A DNA stretch of 26,157 nucleotides from Clostridia bacterium (lineage in GTDB: Bacteria; Bacillota; Clostridia; Oscillospirales; Acutalibacteraceae). The number at the start of each line of letters is the position of its first letter. The first letter of the stretch is position 1. Shown here piece after piece: positions 1 through 8,800 of this stretch. The DNA lies in contig CAAEIM010000073.1 of NCBI GenBank assembly GCA_900755995.1, positions 1-26,157 of the forward strand. The letters run 5' to 3'. The notes beneath the pieces were generated by a model. It did no database searches. It was not told the DNA's origin and saw nothing but the letters and a program-made list of their open reading frames with translations. A program made the position numbers and the translations under genes.

Positions 1-1
1 T

Positions 2-523
2 GCCACTCATTGTGATGCACAGCATATTCATTCACACTTTGTAATCAACTCTGTTAGTTTTGAAAATGGTAAAAAGCTTCGACAGAATCCAAACACGCTC
101 AAATCGTTACGAGCATTGAGTGATGAAATTTGCAGACATCATAATCTTTCGACTCTTGAACCTTATAGCAATGACGGTATGAAAATCTCTACAAGAGAAT
201 ACCGCACGGCAGTCAAAGGTCAGAGTTGGAAATTCAAACTGAAATCAATCTCACAGAATTGTCAGTCGGAACTGAAGAAAGTTTCGGAACAGACTCTGAA
301 AGAAATAAAGTCAGTGCAGTTGCAGATGACAAAATCTATCGAACAGGCTGGGAAGATTCAAGAAGAATTTTTGAACAATACCTTGCAAAAAGGTCAGGGA
401 TTGGAATCGGCAATAGCAACACAAGTGAAGAAGTCAACTCTGCTGACAACCTTAAAATGGATAGCAATAACCATACTGCCCTCGGCGGTATCAACTCTCT
501 TGCTGAATCACTTTCTCGTATAG
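2..523 (+). pseudogene. Mobilization relaxase, C-terminal part, probably deleted internally and fused in frame to an overlapping small gene
   Basis: The frame is open from the window edge, so the N-terminus with the catalytic Tyr is missing. The visible start carries a histidine-rich HIHSHFVIN segment, the metal-binding motif III of MobA/VirD2-like relaxases, which nick plasmid or element DNA at oriT. The KGQSWKFKL segment about 75 residues in is also typical of Firmicutes relaxases. The usual domain after it (roughly GYxVxW...YTxPxG) is absent. The frame instead runs into a lysine/glutamine-rich coiled coil and a hydrophobic tail (about nt 430-520) that looks like a membrane segment. I infer an internal deletion near nt 250-270 that joined the relaxase to a MobB-like small protein normally read in this frame. 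A frameshifted but otherwise complete relaxase is the alternative. The relaxase assignment is firm; the reconstruction is not. Confidence 0.6.
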
Positions 524-711
524 TAGATGATGAATCGGAAGATGAAGAAGAACGCAGAAAGAGGATTGAAGCCGAACAAAACGGAAGTAATATTGGAATG
601 ATACTAGGTTCGGTAGCAGGTGTTTTTATGAGTATTATTCCTGACAATAGCGAGGAAATACAGATTGAAGAAAACATTGATGAAGATGAAAACTTTAATT
701 TGAGTCTTTAA
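226..711 (+). CDS. Relaxase C-terminal tail in the +1 frame, overlapping the preceding frame
   Basis: This frame is open from nt 175; the first usable start is a TTG at 226. From about nt 325 it resembles the C-terminal region of clostridial relaxases: a TGWEDSRRIFEQYL-like stretch, then an acidic DDESEDEEERRKRIEAEQNG segment, a short glycine-rich hydrophobic patch (GMILGSVAGVFMSIIP) and an acidic end. I infer that this is the genuine relaxase tail, out of frame with the relaxase head, while the other frame encodes a coiled-coil/membrane protein over the same 200-300 bases. Dual coding of this kind is known for RSF1010 mobA/mobB. Whether this tail is still expressed is unclear, since no strong ribosome-binding site precedes 226. 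Confidence 0.45.
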   Translation: MEIQTEINLTELSVGTEESFGTDSERNKVSAVADDKIYRTGWEDSRRIFEQYLAKRSGIGIGNSNTSEEVNSADNLKMDSNNHTALGGINSLAESLSRIVDDESEDEEERRKRIEAEQNGSNIGMILGSVAGVFMSIIPDNSEEIQIEENIDEDENFNLSL

Positions 712-775
712 TTTTTTTGAAAGAGGATTTTGTTATGAGAAAATTCAATACTAAAAAATCGATCTCAAAGGGGTG

Positions 776-984
776 ATGTTAGAAAATAATAAATAATAAA
801 GCCGTGTTGACTTACGGCACGTAAAGAAAATCCTATTATTGTCGAATCAGTTGAATTTGATTATGTAGGAACAGACGAGCAGTTCAATACTTTTCTGAAA
901 AGTGTAATAAAGGATTACCTTACAGAAAATCATCTTTTACCTGATGACTATGTTGATAAAATTAATTTCAAAAAGTCAGCATAA
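776..984 (+). pseudogene. Small mobile-element protein, frameshifted
   Basis: An ATG at 776 overlaps the stop of a 13-codon ORF (735-776, TGATG overlap), which has its own AGAGGA site and carries a purine-rich AAAGGGG just before this start. The reading MLENNK is followed by an in-frame TAA, then a second frame reads AVLTYG, and a third reads RKENPIIVESVEFDYVGTDE and continues to a TAA at 982-984. Put together these give a coherent acidic protein of about 65 residues. An extra short AT-rich stretch (about nt 794-800) and a small deletion near 819-821 break it. Its position between relaxase and recombinase suggests an accessory gene of the element. Function unknown. Confidence 0.55.
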
Positions 985-1015
985 TAGCTGGATATTATAA
1001 AAAAGTTGTGATATG

Positions 1016-1046
1016 TTGTGGTTGCACCGAGGTGGTGTGACCACAA
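1016..1046. repeat. Strong hairpin containing a CACC-N5-GGTG motif, upstream of the serine recombinase
   Basis: Arms 1016-1028 and 1034-1046 pair over 13 positions (two G-U) around a 5-base loop. At its heart is CACC-GAGGT-GGTG (1025-1037). Very similar motifs lie at 3082-3094 (15 of 19 positions over CACCGTAGTGGTGTAATCA on the minus strand) and at 13695-13707 (16 of 18). Those two abut tRNA-Leu half genes. A location directly before a large serine recombinase is where attachment sites of such enzymes often lie, so an att arm or recombinase-binding site is a reasonable inference. A regulatory hairpin for the recombinase mRNA is the alternative. Confidence 0.6.
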
Positions 1047-1077
1047 TATTCAAATAGCAAACGAGAGGAGAATGATT

Positions 1078-2688
1078 ATGAAGGTGTGGCTGTATTACAG
1101 GCTGTCAAGAGATGAGGACGCTGAACTTAACTCATTGACGAATCAGCGAAATATATTAGTCGAATATGCAAAAGCAAACAATCACGAAATCGTGGGAGAG
1201 TCCTATGACGATAATGTTTCGGGTATGCACTTCAATCGTGAGGGCATCAATAAAATCTATGAAGAGGTTGAGAAGAAAAGCTTTGAAACAATCCTTGTAA
1301 AGGATATGTCACGGCTAGGCAGACACAAAACTCAGACAGCAATATTCATTGATTACCTAAGGGAAAACGGAATCAATGTAGTTTCCGTCACTGAAAATCT
1401 TGACACAGGAAATGAATCGGACGATTTGATTATTGGTTTTAAAGGACTGTTCAACGATATGTATGCCCGTGATATCTCAAAGAAAGTCAGAGCAGGAATG
1501 AATCAAAAGCTAAAGGACGGACTTGTCCTGACACCGCCAATGGGATATTTTAAGGACAAGAATACAAATGAAATAGTCATAGTTGAGGAACACGCAGAAA
1601 TTGTACGGAGAATTTTTGATATGTATTTAAGCGGTTACGGTTTCAATGCCATAGCAAAAATCTTGAACGAGGAAGGTGTGAAATCCCCTGCATACTATCA
1701 GAAAAAACTATTCGGCAAGAATCTCGGCTACAACAAACCCGAGATAGGCAGAAGATACTTATGGGATAACAAGGGCGTCAAGAGAATTCTTGAAAACGAG
1801 TTTTACATAGGCACGGTTGTTAATCACAAGACCTACAACAATAAAATCAATCACATCAGAAAGGATCTTCCCGAAGAGGAACAGTACAGACATGAAAATA
1901 TTGTACCTGCCATTATCGATGTAGATAAGTGGAAGCAGGTACAATTTTTAATCTCGGATAAAGTTAAAAGAAATGTAAGGGCTGGAAGCAATAAACCATG
2001 TCACAGATATGCAGGACTTATCAAATGCGGCGACTGCGGTTCCTGCTTTGTATGCAAAACGAGGAAATGGCGTGAACATCCTGACAGGATAGAATATGTC
2101 TGCAACGGCTATCACCGATATGGCAAGGAGAATTGCAGTCCTCATAGAGTAAACGAAAGGGATCTTGATGAGTTGATATACAAGGAAATTCTTGCGGTCA
2201 AAGACTCGGCAATTGAAAATTACAAATCTATTGAAACAGATGTTAAGAAGTGGATGAAGAAGAAAAATACGGTTAATAACAAGCTGAAAAAGCTGGAAGA
2301 TAGGCTTGAACAGCGCAAGAGCGGCCAAAAAGAGATTCTCCTTGAACGAATCAGAGATAAAGAACACGCTGAAATCTATACCGAAATGCTTGAAAATTGT
2401 GAAAAGGATATACAGCAGATAACAGAAGAAATCGAGTCTATCAAGGACTACAATTCAACGATTAAGAAACGCAAGTCGGAACTGAAGAAAACCGTTGACC
2501 TGATTGAAGAAATCATCAAGGACGGAGCAATCAGTGATGCAAATTTACGGTTGCTGGTTGATGAAATCAAAATTTATGAGAGTGATAAAAAGTTAAGGAT
2601 AGAAATTAATCTCAAAGCAAAATTCACAAAACATTATGAAATTTACGGAGATAGCGGTGTGGAGCATAATCTCATATTGCAAGGGTAA
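1078..2688 (+). CDS. Large serine recombinase (TnpX/TndX type integrase-excisionase)
   Basis: A 536-residue site-specific recombinase that would insert and excise the mobile element by a serine-DNA intermediate. The N-terminal resolvase domain (about 2-150) begins WLYYRLSRDED, with the catalytic Ser at position 10, followed by the conserved KDMSRLGR segment. A recombinase domain follows (about 165-290, GYGFNAIAKILNEEGV), then a zinc ribbon (about 316-355, CGDCGSC ... CNGYHRYGKENC) and a long charged coiled coil (about 380-480), the layout of large serine integrases. The frame is open further upstream to 1018, but AGGAG at 1066-1070 lies 7 bases before ATG 1078, so I prefer that start. It lies downstream of the relaxase remnant and just after the 1016-1046 hairpin. 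It appears intact. Confidence 0.93.
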   Translation: MKVWLYYRLSRDEDAELNSLTNQRNILVEYAKANNHEIVGESYDDNVSGMHFNREGINKIYEEVEKKSFETILVKDMSRLGRHKTQTAIFIDYLRENGINVVSVTENLDTGNESDDLIIGFKGLFNDMYARDISKKVRAGMNQKLKDGLVLTPPMGYFKDKNTNEIVIVEEHAEIVRRIFDMYLSGYGFNAIAKILNEEGVKSPAYYQKKLFGKNLGYNKPEIGRRYLWDNKGVKRILENEFYIGTVVNHKTYNNKINHIRKDLPEEEQYRHENIVPAIIDVDKWKQVQFLISDKVKRNVRAGSNKPCHRYAGLIKCGDCGSCFVCKTRKWREHPDRIEYVCNGYHRYGKENCSPHRVNERDLDELIYKEILAVKDSAIENYKSIETDVKKWMKKKNTVNNKLKKLEDRLEQRKSGQKEILLERIRDKEHAEIYTEMLENCEKDIQQITEEIESIKDYNSTIKKRKSELKKTVDLIEEIIKDGAISDANLRLLVDEIKIYESDKKLRIEINLKAKFTKHYEIYGDSGVEHNLILQG

Positions 2689-2696
2689 AATGAAAA

Positions 2697-2717
2697 AAGC
2701 CCGATAAAATCGAGCTT
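2697..2717 (+). terminator. Weak hairpin after the serine recombinase
   Basis: The sequence AAGC-CCGAT-AAA-ATCGA-GCTT follows the recombinase stop after about 8 bases. The stem has one mismatch and no clear T-run follows it, so it is at best a weak terminator. Confidence 0.35.
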
Positions 2718-2781
2718 CAGTATAAATATGATAATTTAATAAATAGATAAATTTATATTATTTAATATGCTTCGTGTTTAA

Positions 2782-2946
2782 TTATCGCAATACAATACTT
2801 AAGTATTCGTCTTCACCTAAGGAATCTTCCCAAACTAAATGTTGAATGTCAAAATCGTCTTCGGCTTCCTGACGTGAATCATATGGTCCGCTGACATCGT
2901 ATAATTCACCTACAAACCGCATTTTTACAACAATATAATATTGCAC
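2782..2946 (-). CDS. Small acidic protein of unknown function (54 residues)
   Basis: The ORF opens with GTG at 2946, preceded on the minus strand by GAGG about 8 bases upstream, and ends in TAA at 2782. The product begins MQYYIVVKMRFVGELYDVSG and ends GEDEYLSIVLR; it is rich in Asp and Glu in the second half (SRQEAEDDFDIQHLVWEDS). The smooth composition, good ribosome-binding site and placement between the recombinase and a terminator support a real gene. I do not recognise the family. It is convergent with the recombinase and may belong to the mobile element or to the original flank of the tRNA site. Confidence 0.55.
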   Translation of the reverse strand: MQYYIVVKMRFVGELYDVSGPYDSRQEAEDDFDIQHLVWEDSLGEDEYLSIVLR

Positions 2947-2974
2947 AATCTATACCTCATTAAATCTTTTAAAG

Positions 2975-3017
2975 AGCACGATAGTTACAATACTCAGTGT
3001 ATCAAAACTATCGTGCT
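2975..3017. terminator. Hairpin downstream of the tRNA-Leu 3' fragment
   Basis: A perfect 12-base inverted repeat, AGCACGATAGTT (2975-2986) and AACTATCGTGCT (3006-3017), with a 19-base loop. On the minus strand it lies 4 bases after the CCA of the tRNA-Leu fragment, where a tRNA terminator would be expected, so it probably ended the tRNA transcript at the original site. Confidence 0.6.
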
Positions 3018-3021
3018 TATT

Positions 3022-3075
3022 TGGTGCACCCGACAGGAATTGAACCTGCACTTCCTCTCGAAAATATGGACCTGA
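3022..3075 (-). pseudogene. tRNA-Leu 3' fragment (anticodon loop to CCA)
   Basis: These 54 bases are identical to the 3' part of the intact tRNA-Leu(CAG) at 13500-13586 (there 13500-13553). They hold part of the anticodon loop (TCAGGT), the 3' anticodon strand, variable arm, T-arm, acceptor strand, discriminator and encoded CCA. Upstream (3076 onward) the similarity stops abruptly and no D-arm or 5' acceptor strand is present. Repeats of a tRNA 3' end at this spacing are classic attachment-site duplications of integrating elements. The fragment is in the same orientation as the intact gene, as expected for the far end of an island. Confidence 0.85.
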
Positions 3076-3081
3076 TGATTA

Positions 3082-3094
3082 CACCACTACGGTG
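3082..3094. repeat. CACC-N5-GGTG motif at the left tRNA junction
   Basis: CACC-ACTAC-GGTG on the plus strand lies 6 bases from the ACCTGA (3070-3075) shared with the tRNA anticodon loop. On the minus strand it matches the motif upstream of the recombinase at 15 of 19 positions when the flank is included. With the copy at 13695-13707 it forms an inverted pair facing the two tRNA junctions, as recombinase-binding arms of an attachment site would. Confidence 0.55.
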
Positions 3095-3120
3095 ATAAAT
3101 TGATACTCAACTTATGCTAA

Positions 3121-4446
3121 TCAATGGCTATTGCTGTTTTCTCCTCTGAGCATAACATTGGCACAGAATACACCATTTTCGGCAGTGAAACGGCAATAGC
3201 CACCGTTCTTTTCTGCTATACGGCGAACTGACTGGATGCCCACACCGTCGCCATGGCGTTTGCAGGATTGAAAAACTCCGTTCTTTTCATTTATAGTGCC
3301 GTCAAATGCATTTTCTATCGTAAGCAGAACAACATTGCTTGAGTACAGATAAGACTGTACCTTGATATAACGATTTACTTTATCTGTACGAAGACTTGCC
3401 TCCAGTGCATTCTCCAGCAGATTTGACAGTACCAGACACATATCCATTTCAGAAATCGGAAGCTCATACGGCAAATCAAGCTCTATAGAAAAAGGAATAG
3501 CATTCTCTTTATACTGCAGGCAGTAATGACCTGCAACTCCGTCAACAGCCGGGTTGTCACAGAGATTCAGTTCGGCGCTCGGTATGCTTTCCTTTGCCAT
3601 TGCGAGATAAGACTCTAACTCCTGCCACTCCTTTCGACTTGCAAGTGCTGTAAGTGTGGAAAAGTGATGACGCATATCGTGTCTTGCTTGTCGGGTTTCC
3701 TCAATGGCAGAGTTAAGATTTTTATATTGAGTCTGTTGCATTGATAGAAACTGATTTTCCTGCCTTAAGCGGTTATTTTTGTTAAGACTTTTTGCCATAA
3801 GATAGAACATAGCATAAAATGTCAGCAACAGCACAAGCAGTATCAGACTTATAACAATATATATCTGCATAAGTCTGCCCTGTTCTAAAATTTTGAGGTT
3901 TATAGGAATTATATACATATTAAGAGCAATGAATGCAGACGGTAAAATCCAGAAAACATACCACGTCTGGGCAATTATATCATCCTCAAGCAAATCACGG
4001 GCAGCGTGCGTTGCCGAATGCCAGACAAGTACAACAGATAGCCAGCAGAAAAGATTATACAACAGTCCTGCGCTCAGGCAGAACCACGGTGCTGTGTTAT
4101 TCGGGCAGAGTATGTAGTCAATCACCTTTGAAATACTTCCAATGCAGGAAAAAACTCCGCATACCGCTAAAATTACGCTGATTGATTTCCAATAAGTGAT
4201 TTTTAATGTATTGCAGTAGATGACACCTGCAAGGAAGAAAACTGGCACGGCTACCCATATGGTTTTTATTTGTAAAATCCAGCACAGGCTGCCTCCAATA
4301 GCACAAAGCAAAAGTATAATTGGTATCCACAATAATGATAGCTTTCCTTTATCTATGCGTAGATGTCGTTTCATCGGAAGATAGGCAAGAAGTATCCCCG
4401 GCAGGATAACAGCAAGCTCAATAATCGGTCGAAAAATATCAATCAT
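3121..4446 (-). CDS. Sensor histidine kinase, AgrC-like, GHKL ATPase
   Basis: A 441-residue membrane kinase. The N-terminal half (about 1-215) has some six hydrophobic segments, followed by a linker coiled coil (NKNNRLRQENQFLSMQQ). The dimerisation/phosphorylation region reads RQARHDMRHHFSTL, with the likely phospho-His near residue 253. The ATP-binding domain shows the N box (LVLSNLLENALEAS) and a G box (GDGVGIQSVRRIAEKNGG), which places it with peptide-sensing AgrC/LytTR-partner kinases. Its ATG overlaps the stop of the upstream regulator by ATGA (4443-4446), so the two are co-transcribed. No AgrB/AgrD-like signal genes are seen. The gene itself is intact, but its partner regulator is interrupted. 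It ends 45 bases from the tRNA-fragment junction. Confidence 0.92.
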   Translation of the reverse strand: MIDIFRPIIELAVILPGILLAYLPMKRHLRIDKGKLSLLWIPIILLLCAIGGSLCWILQIKTIWVAVPVFFLAGVIYCNTLKITYWKSISVILAVCGVFSCIGSISKVIDYILCPNNTAPWFCLSAGLLYNLFCWLSVVLVWHSATHAARDLLEDDIIAQTWYVFWILPSAFIALNMYIIPINLKILEQGRLMQIYIVISLILLVLLLTFYAMFYLMAKSLNKNNRLRQENQFLSMQQTQYKNLNSAIEETRQARHDMRHHFSTLTALASRKEWQELESYLAMAKESIPSAELNLCDNPAVDGVAGHYCLQYKENAIPFSIELDLPYELPISEMDMCLVLSNLLENALEASLRTDKVNRYIKVQSYLYSSNVVLLTIENAFDGTINEKNGVFQSCKRHGDGVGIQSVRRIAEKNGGYCRFTAENGVFCANVMLRGENSNSH

Positions 4447-5165
4447 TGTTTTGCCCCCCTTTTAAACAGAAAATCACAAAATGCAAGACGAGCCGACTTT
4501 GCAGTGTCACGGCTGACGGAAATTGCATCTCCGTTTTTTAATTTGAAATCCGTACCGTTAAAATCATCTGCATATTCAAGGTTGATAATCACACCTCTGT
4601 TACACAGAAAAAATCGTTCGTCACCTTCAAGTTCTGCGGTGAAATCTCTGAAAGTCTGACGGGTAACTGTCGTATTTCCGTCTGATGTATGTATATGAAT
4701 TTGGTGACGGAAGTGTTGTGCGTACATAATTTCACAAAACCGTAAACGAGCATTGCCGCCGACAATACGAACATCTAAATATTTTTCGGGCGTAGGCAGT
4801 CGTTCAATGATTTCACAAAAAAGATCATCAAGTTCGTCATCAGAATAGGGCTTAACAAGATAATGTAATGCTCTCACCCGAAAACCATCAAGGGCGTGAT
4901 CAGTAGAGGTGGTAGTGAAAATCAGTATGCATTCCTGGTCGAAAGTTCGCAGTTTCGCAGCTGTTTCTACACCATTTATGCCATTCATATATATATCTAA
5001 AAATGCTAAATCAAAGCGTTCTTTGCCAGCGTTGAAAAGGAATGTTTCGCCATTTTCGTACTAAAAAATCTGTGCATTTAAAGTGTGATGTAAAAGCTGA
5101 GCATTTATTCTTTTATGTAATTCTTTTCGCTCTGATTCTATGTCATCGACAATAGCAATTCTCAT
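4443..5165 (-). pseudogene. LytTR-family response regulator interrupted by an in-frame TAG
   Basis: From ATG 5165 (ribosome-binding site GAGGAG 10 bases upstream) the frame reads MRIAIVDDIESERKELHKRI, with the acidic pair D7/D8. It meets TAG at codon 35 (5063-5061) and continues in the same frame to TGA at 4443, giving a 240-codon gene of normal length for this family. After the TAG come the phospho-acceptor D57 (FDLAFLDIYM), a switch-region TTTS and KPY, and a C-terminal LytTR DNA-binding domain (about 135-235, RFFLCNRGVIINLEYADDF). An internal start at 4988 would give 181 residues without the receiver N-terminus or D57. The codon may once have been CAG. Nonsense mutation, sequencing error and recoding are all possible; decay is simplest. 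Confidence 0.85.
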
Positions 5166-5217
5166 AGCAGTATATCTCCTCACTGTACTTATAGAGTAAT
5201 ATAATTACCCAATATAT

Positions 5218-5245
5218 ATTTTAACATAAAAGTCTTGTTTGTCAA
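5218..5245 (-). promoter_or_regulatory. Promoter for the regulator-kinase operon
   Basis: On the minus strand, TTGACA (5245-5240), a 16-base spacer and TAAAAT (5223-5218) lie about 53 bases upstream of the regulator start. Confidence 0.75.
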
Positions 5246-5304
5246 TTGCAATTCGGGACGGATTTTTACTGTTTGTGCTAACTATATTGAATATAAATAA
5301 AAAA

Positions 5305-5359
5305 TTGATTAATATTTAAAACATAAATTTATATATGATTTCCTTATTATAAAGGAAAT
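5305..5359 (+). promoter_or_regulatory. Possible promoter and leader hairpin for the surface-protein cluster
   Basis: TTGATT (5305-5310), 17 bases and TTTATA (5328-5333) make a modest sigma-70-like promoter. Just downstream an 8-base inverted repeat, ATTTCCTT (5338-5345) and AAGGAAAT (5352-5359), would lie near the transcript start and may be an operator or leader hairpin. The region is divergent from the regulator-kinase promoter. Confidence 0.4.
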
Positions 5360-5394
5360 TCAGAAAAGTAGTTTATGCAGAGAGAAGGTGTATT

Positions 5395-5787
5395 ATGTAT
5401 CGAATATCAATTCTTACAGATAATCAAAAATATAAACAGAATCTTTTTTCATTTACAAAGCGATTCTGTACGGAGCGTGGATTGTTTCCCGTGATTGAAA
5501 TATATGAGGATTCAGAATCTTTTTTCTATAAAGCAAAAAAGGTTACTCCGAGTATAGTTATTGTTGCACTTTCAGGTGTCGCAGGACTGAATGCAGTGGA
5601 GCGGTTGTGTTCGCTATGTCCCGACTGTAGTCTGATTTGGTGCAGTGATGTTGACTTTTCTTTGCAGGCATATCGATTGCGAGCGGGATATTTTTTCAAA
5701 GCTCCTCCCACCAATGCAGAACTTTGCGAGGGCTTGTCTCTGTGGATAAAGCGGAGATATTTGCACCATAGGCTATTGAAAACCTGA
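5395..5787 (+). CDS. Stand-alone receiver-like (pseudo-receiver) protein
   Basis: A 130-residue protein with the pattern of a response-regulator receiver domain of the LytTR type and nothing after it. Conserved features are recognisable: an N-terminal strand MYRISILTD, a central SIVIVALSGVAGLNAVERL and a C-terminal AYRLRAGYFFKAPP, which corresponds to the usual ALDYLLKP. The phospho-acceptor Asp is replaced by Ala58, and the N-terminal acidic pair is reduced to T8-D9, so phosphorylation is not expected. It is the first gene of the surface cluster, 41 bases before the giant protein, with an AGAAGG ribosome-binding site. I infer a regulator working through protein contact, perhaps with the neighbouring kinase or regulator. 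It could also be a regulator that lost its output domain. Confidence 0.6.
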   Translation: MYRISILTDNQKYKQNLFSFTKRFCTERGLFPVIEIYEDSESFFYKAKKVTPSIVIVALSGVAGLNAVERLCSLCPDCSLIWCSDVDFSLQAYRLRAGYFFKAPPTNAELCEGLSLWIKRRYLHHRLLKT

Positions 5788-5828
5788 GCGGTTTTAAAGA
5801 ACAAAAAATTTATATTTGTAGAAAGGTA

Positions 5829-8800
5829 ATGAACAGAATGGTAAGGTTGATTTCTAAAAAAATATTGTCATTTCTGCTTATGCTGTGTATAACGATTTCT
5901 ATGATTTCGGTATCATTTGTCAGTGTATCGGCTGCTGCACCGGCACCTGTTAAGCCAAATATATGGACAAACACAGCAAAAAGCTTCAGTGTAAATAAGA
6001 TTTATACCAACGGACTTCTTGTCTGCGGAACTGCCCTTGTAAGAATTGCAGATTCAACAAACTGTGAGGAGTTTCAGAGTGCTGTATCATTTCTCAACAA
6101 ATGGGTATTCGGGGGTTCTCAGGGTCAAACTCTCGCTGCTATAAAGTCATTGTGCACAGATATACTTGACGAGGTACAACAAATAAATTCAAAACTCACC
6201 AGCTATACCTCTAAGCTTCAGAAAATAATGAGTGAAATTAAATATAACGAAGCAATGCGCAGTGTAGATGATAAATGGCAGAAGGATGTTACCAATATTG
6301 AGGATAACAACAATGTGAGAAACACATTAAGCAGTTATCAGAAATATATGGATGTCGCACAAAAATATAATGACGGCAAGGCGACATTGGATGATGTAAA
6401 AAAAGCTCAGAATGTTTTGTTTGATGATTTTTGCAGAATTTACAGTTCTGTAAACGGCGGATTCCATGACACAGACAATACATATGATAAAAAGCGAGCA
6501 ATTATATTCAGTGACAGTACAATTGACGATGTTATGGTCAATACAATAAGAACTATCAGCAGTAATCTTAATAATGACACAAACTACGCTGATGTTGTAG
6601 CTCAATTCGCTTTTGAGTCTCTTCCGTTTTGCAGTGATCAGTATGAATATATAAAGGTAAACATTGACAAGCAATTTACCGAGATTGTGCTATTGGAGAT
6701 GCTTTATCAGGAATTTATTTCTCAGCGCGGAGATTATCTTAAGGAAAAGTTTCCCGAAGATGAAGAAAGATGGGAAAGTTACAGCAACTATCTTGATAGT
6801 TTTAAGATGCTTAATGAAAATGTTGCAGATGAAATGAATACTATGCTCGATAGAAATCTGAAGGTTTCTCCTGTGAACGGTATTTATATGAAGCTGGAGG
6901 AGTATCCTAAAACAGAGGATGCAGCAACTGTTGTAATGCGTAACTTTGACTACCAATCGCCTTATAACTTATCTCATTTTGCTCATTTTGTAAAAAAAGA
7001 TGTAAAATTTAACAGAGTATTTACATTAACCAATAACGGGATAAATTCATTCTGTATATTTGACGGAACACAGTATGATGGTGCTGACAACAACGAAATT
7101 CCTGATCATCTGCATATGATAAAGCTTGTTGATCATGAATCAAATCCGATACTCGCTGATGTATTTTGGCCAAGCGGTGATTTCTTTAACCTTACAACCT
7201 GTGCAACATACGGTGACGGAACTAATAATAATTATAAGCCCATACAGTCGTCAGCTGATTTTTATGAGCTTTTTAACACACCGGCATTCGCACTCTGCGA
7301 CAGCAAGCCTATAAACTATCTTTCGGATTATCTTTCATATGCAAACGGTTATCCGATTTATTTTATGACTTCTGACTTTGACACAAAAGGACAGGGCAGT
7401 AGTATTGTAACTACCTTCCCGATATTTAAGGTAATAGATGCATACCAGCAGGAGCCTGAGGCTAATTTCAGTATAACTAAGGTTGATGTTGAAAACATTC
7501 AAGAGGGAAAGTCAGGTTATAATACTGCGTATTCTATAATATTGGCTAATAAAGACGCAACCTTTAATCAAAAAACAAGTGTAGCCGTAAACGGCAGCGG
7601 CAATGCTGAAATTTATATTGAGGGTGACAACGGTGAAAAGGCGACAAGCATCACAAAAGCGGCTGGCAGTGAAGTTGTTGTGCACTTCAAGCCTACATCT
7701 GATAATAGTATCTTACAGTCAGTTTCTATAAAAAGACATAACAATGCATCGGATAAGAATAATGTGACAAGCGAGGTTACTGCTCTTTCAAAAGAACAGA
7801 TAGAGCTGCTTGATATAGACGAGAACGGATATTATATATATAAATTTACAACGCCTTATTCTGATGCGACTGTTTCTCTTAATACGCAAAAAGGGTATAG
7901 AGTTTATTCTCAGGGAAGAGATGGCTCAACGGATCATATTTTACTCGATTCATATACAAATGTTTTTGCTGAGGGAGAAACCGTAAACTTTATTGCAGAT
8001 GAGAATGTAATTTCAGTTAGTCTGAAATATAATAATTCATCAAAGGACATTGAGCTGAAAAAGGCGGATGGTTCAGACAGAACAGGCAGTTTTGTAATGC
8101 CGAACTGTGATGTCACCTTATATTATATGATAGATTGCAACCATAATTATTCAGATGGCTTTTGTATAAAATGCGGTTTTTATGAGCCTGCGGCTTATAA
8201 CAGTAAAACCGGAAACTACGAAATCTGCAATGCAGGTCAGCTTTTTTGGTTTGCTGCCCTAGTAAACGGCGACAGCACATATGCAGATTTTGATAAGCAG
8301 AATAAGAGTGCAAATGCTGTTCTGACAGCTGATATTGACCTGAACGGTCGTGAGTGGATTCCTATAGGAAATTACAGCAATGGAAAATCAATTGAATACA
8401 AAGGTAGGTTTGACGGACAAAATCACACGATTTCAGGAGTTAAAATAACGCAAAAGGAAGATCACTCAGGAATATTCGGAAAAATAGTTGGCGCCACGGT
8501 AGAAAACTTTACTGTTAAGGGTGATATAACGCTAAATAAGCAAGGTAATAGTATTGGTGGTGCCGTTGGAAAAGCAAGCGGTGCAACAATTTCAAATGTA
8601 TCTTCTTATGTAAATATATCTATGAAAGGCGGATACTATGTCGGAGGTATAGTTGGATATTCTACCGATAAAAGCTCAATAAAAAAATGTTGTAACGCAG
8701 GTAATATTTCGGGTTCTTCATCATATATAGGCGGTGTTGCCGGAAGTCTTTACGGAGCAATAGAGAACTGCTACAATACCGGAACAATTTCCGGTGGCTA

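Noticed and set aside
336..677. Minus-strand ORF of 113 residues over the relaxase region
   Set aside because: Serine-rich shadow of the plus-strand acidic segment; no ribosome-binding site and no recognisable motif.
1018..1077. N-terminal extension of the serine recombinase from GTG 1018
   Set aside because: It translates the hairpin, lacks a ribosome-binding site and delays the normal resolvase start; ATG 1078 fits better.
3022..3095. A complete tRNA at the left junction
   Set aside because: No D-arm or 5' acceptor strand pairing with CGGGTGC; only the 3' 54 bases match a tRNA.
5061..5063. Pyrrolysine at TAG codons
   Set aside because: No PylT or PylS-like gene in view, and the affected genes are not methylamine methyltransferases.
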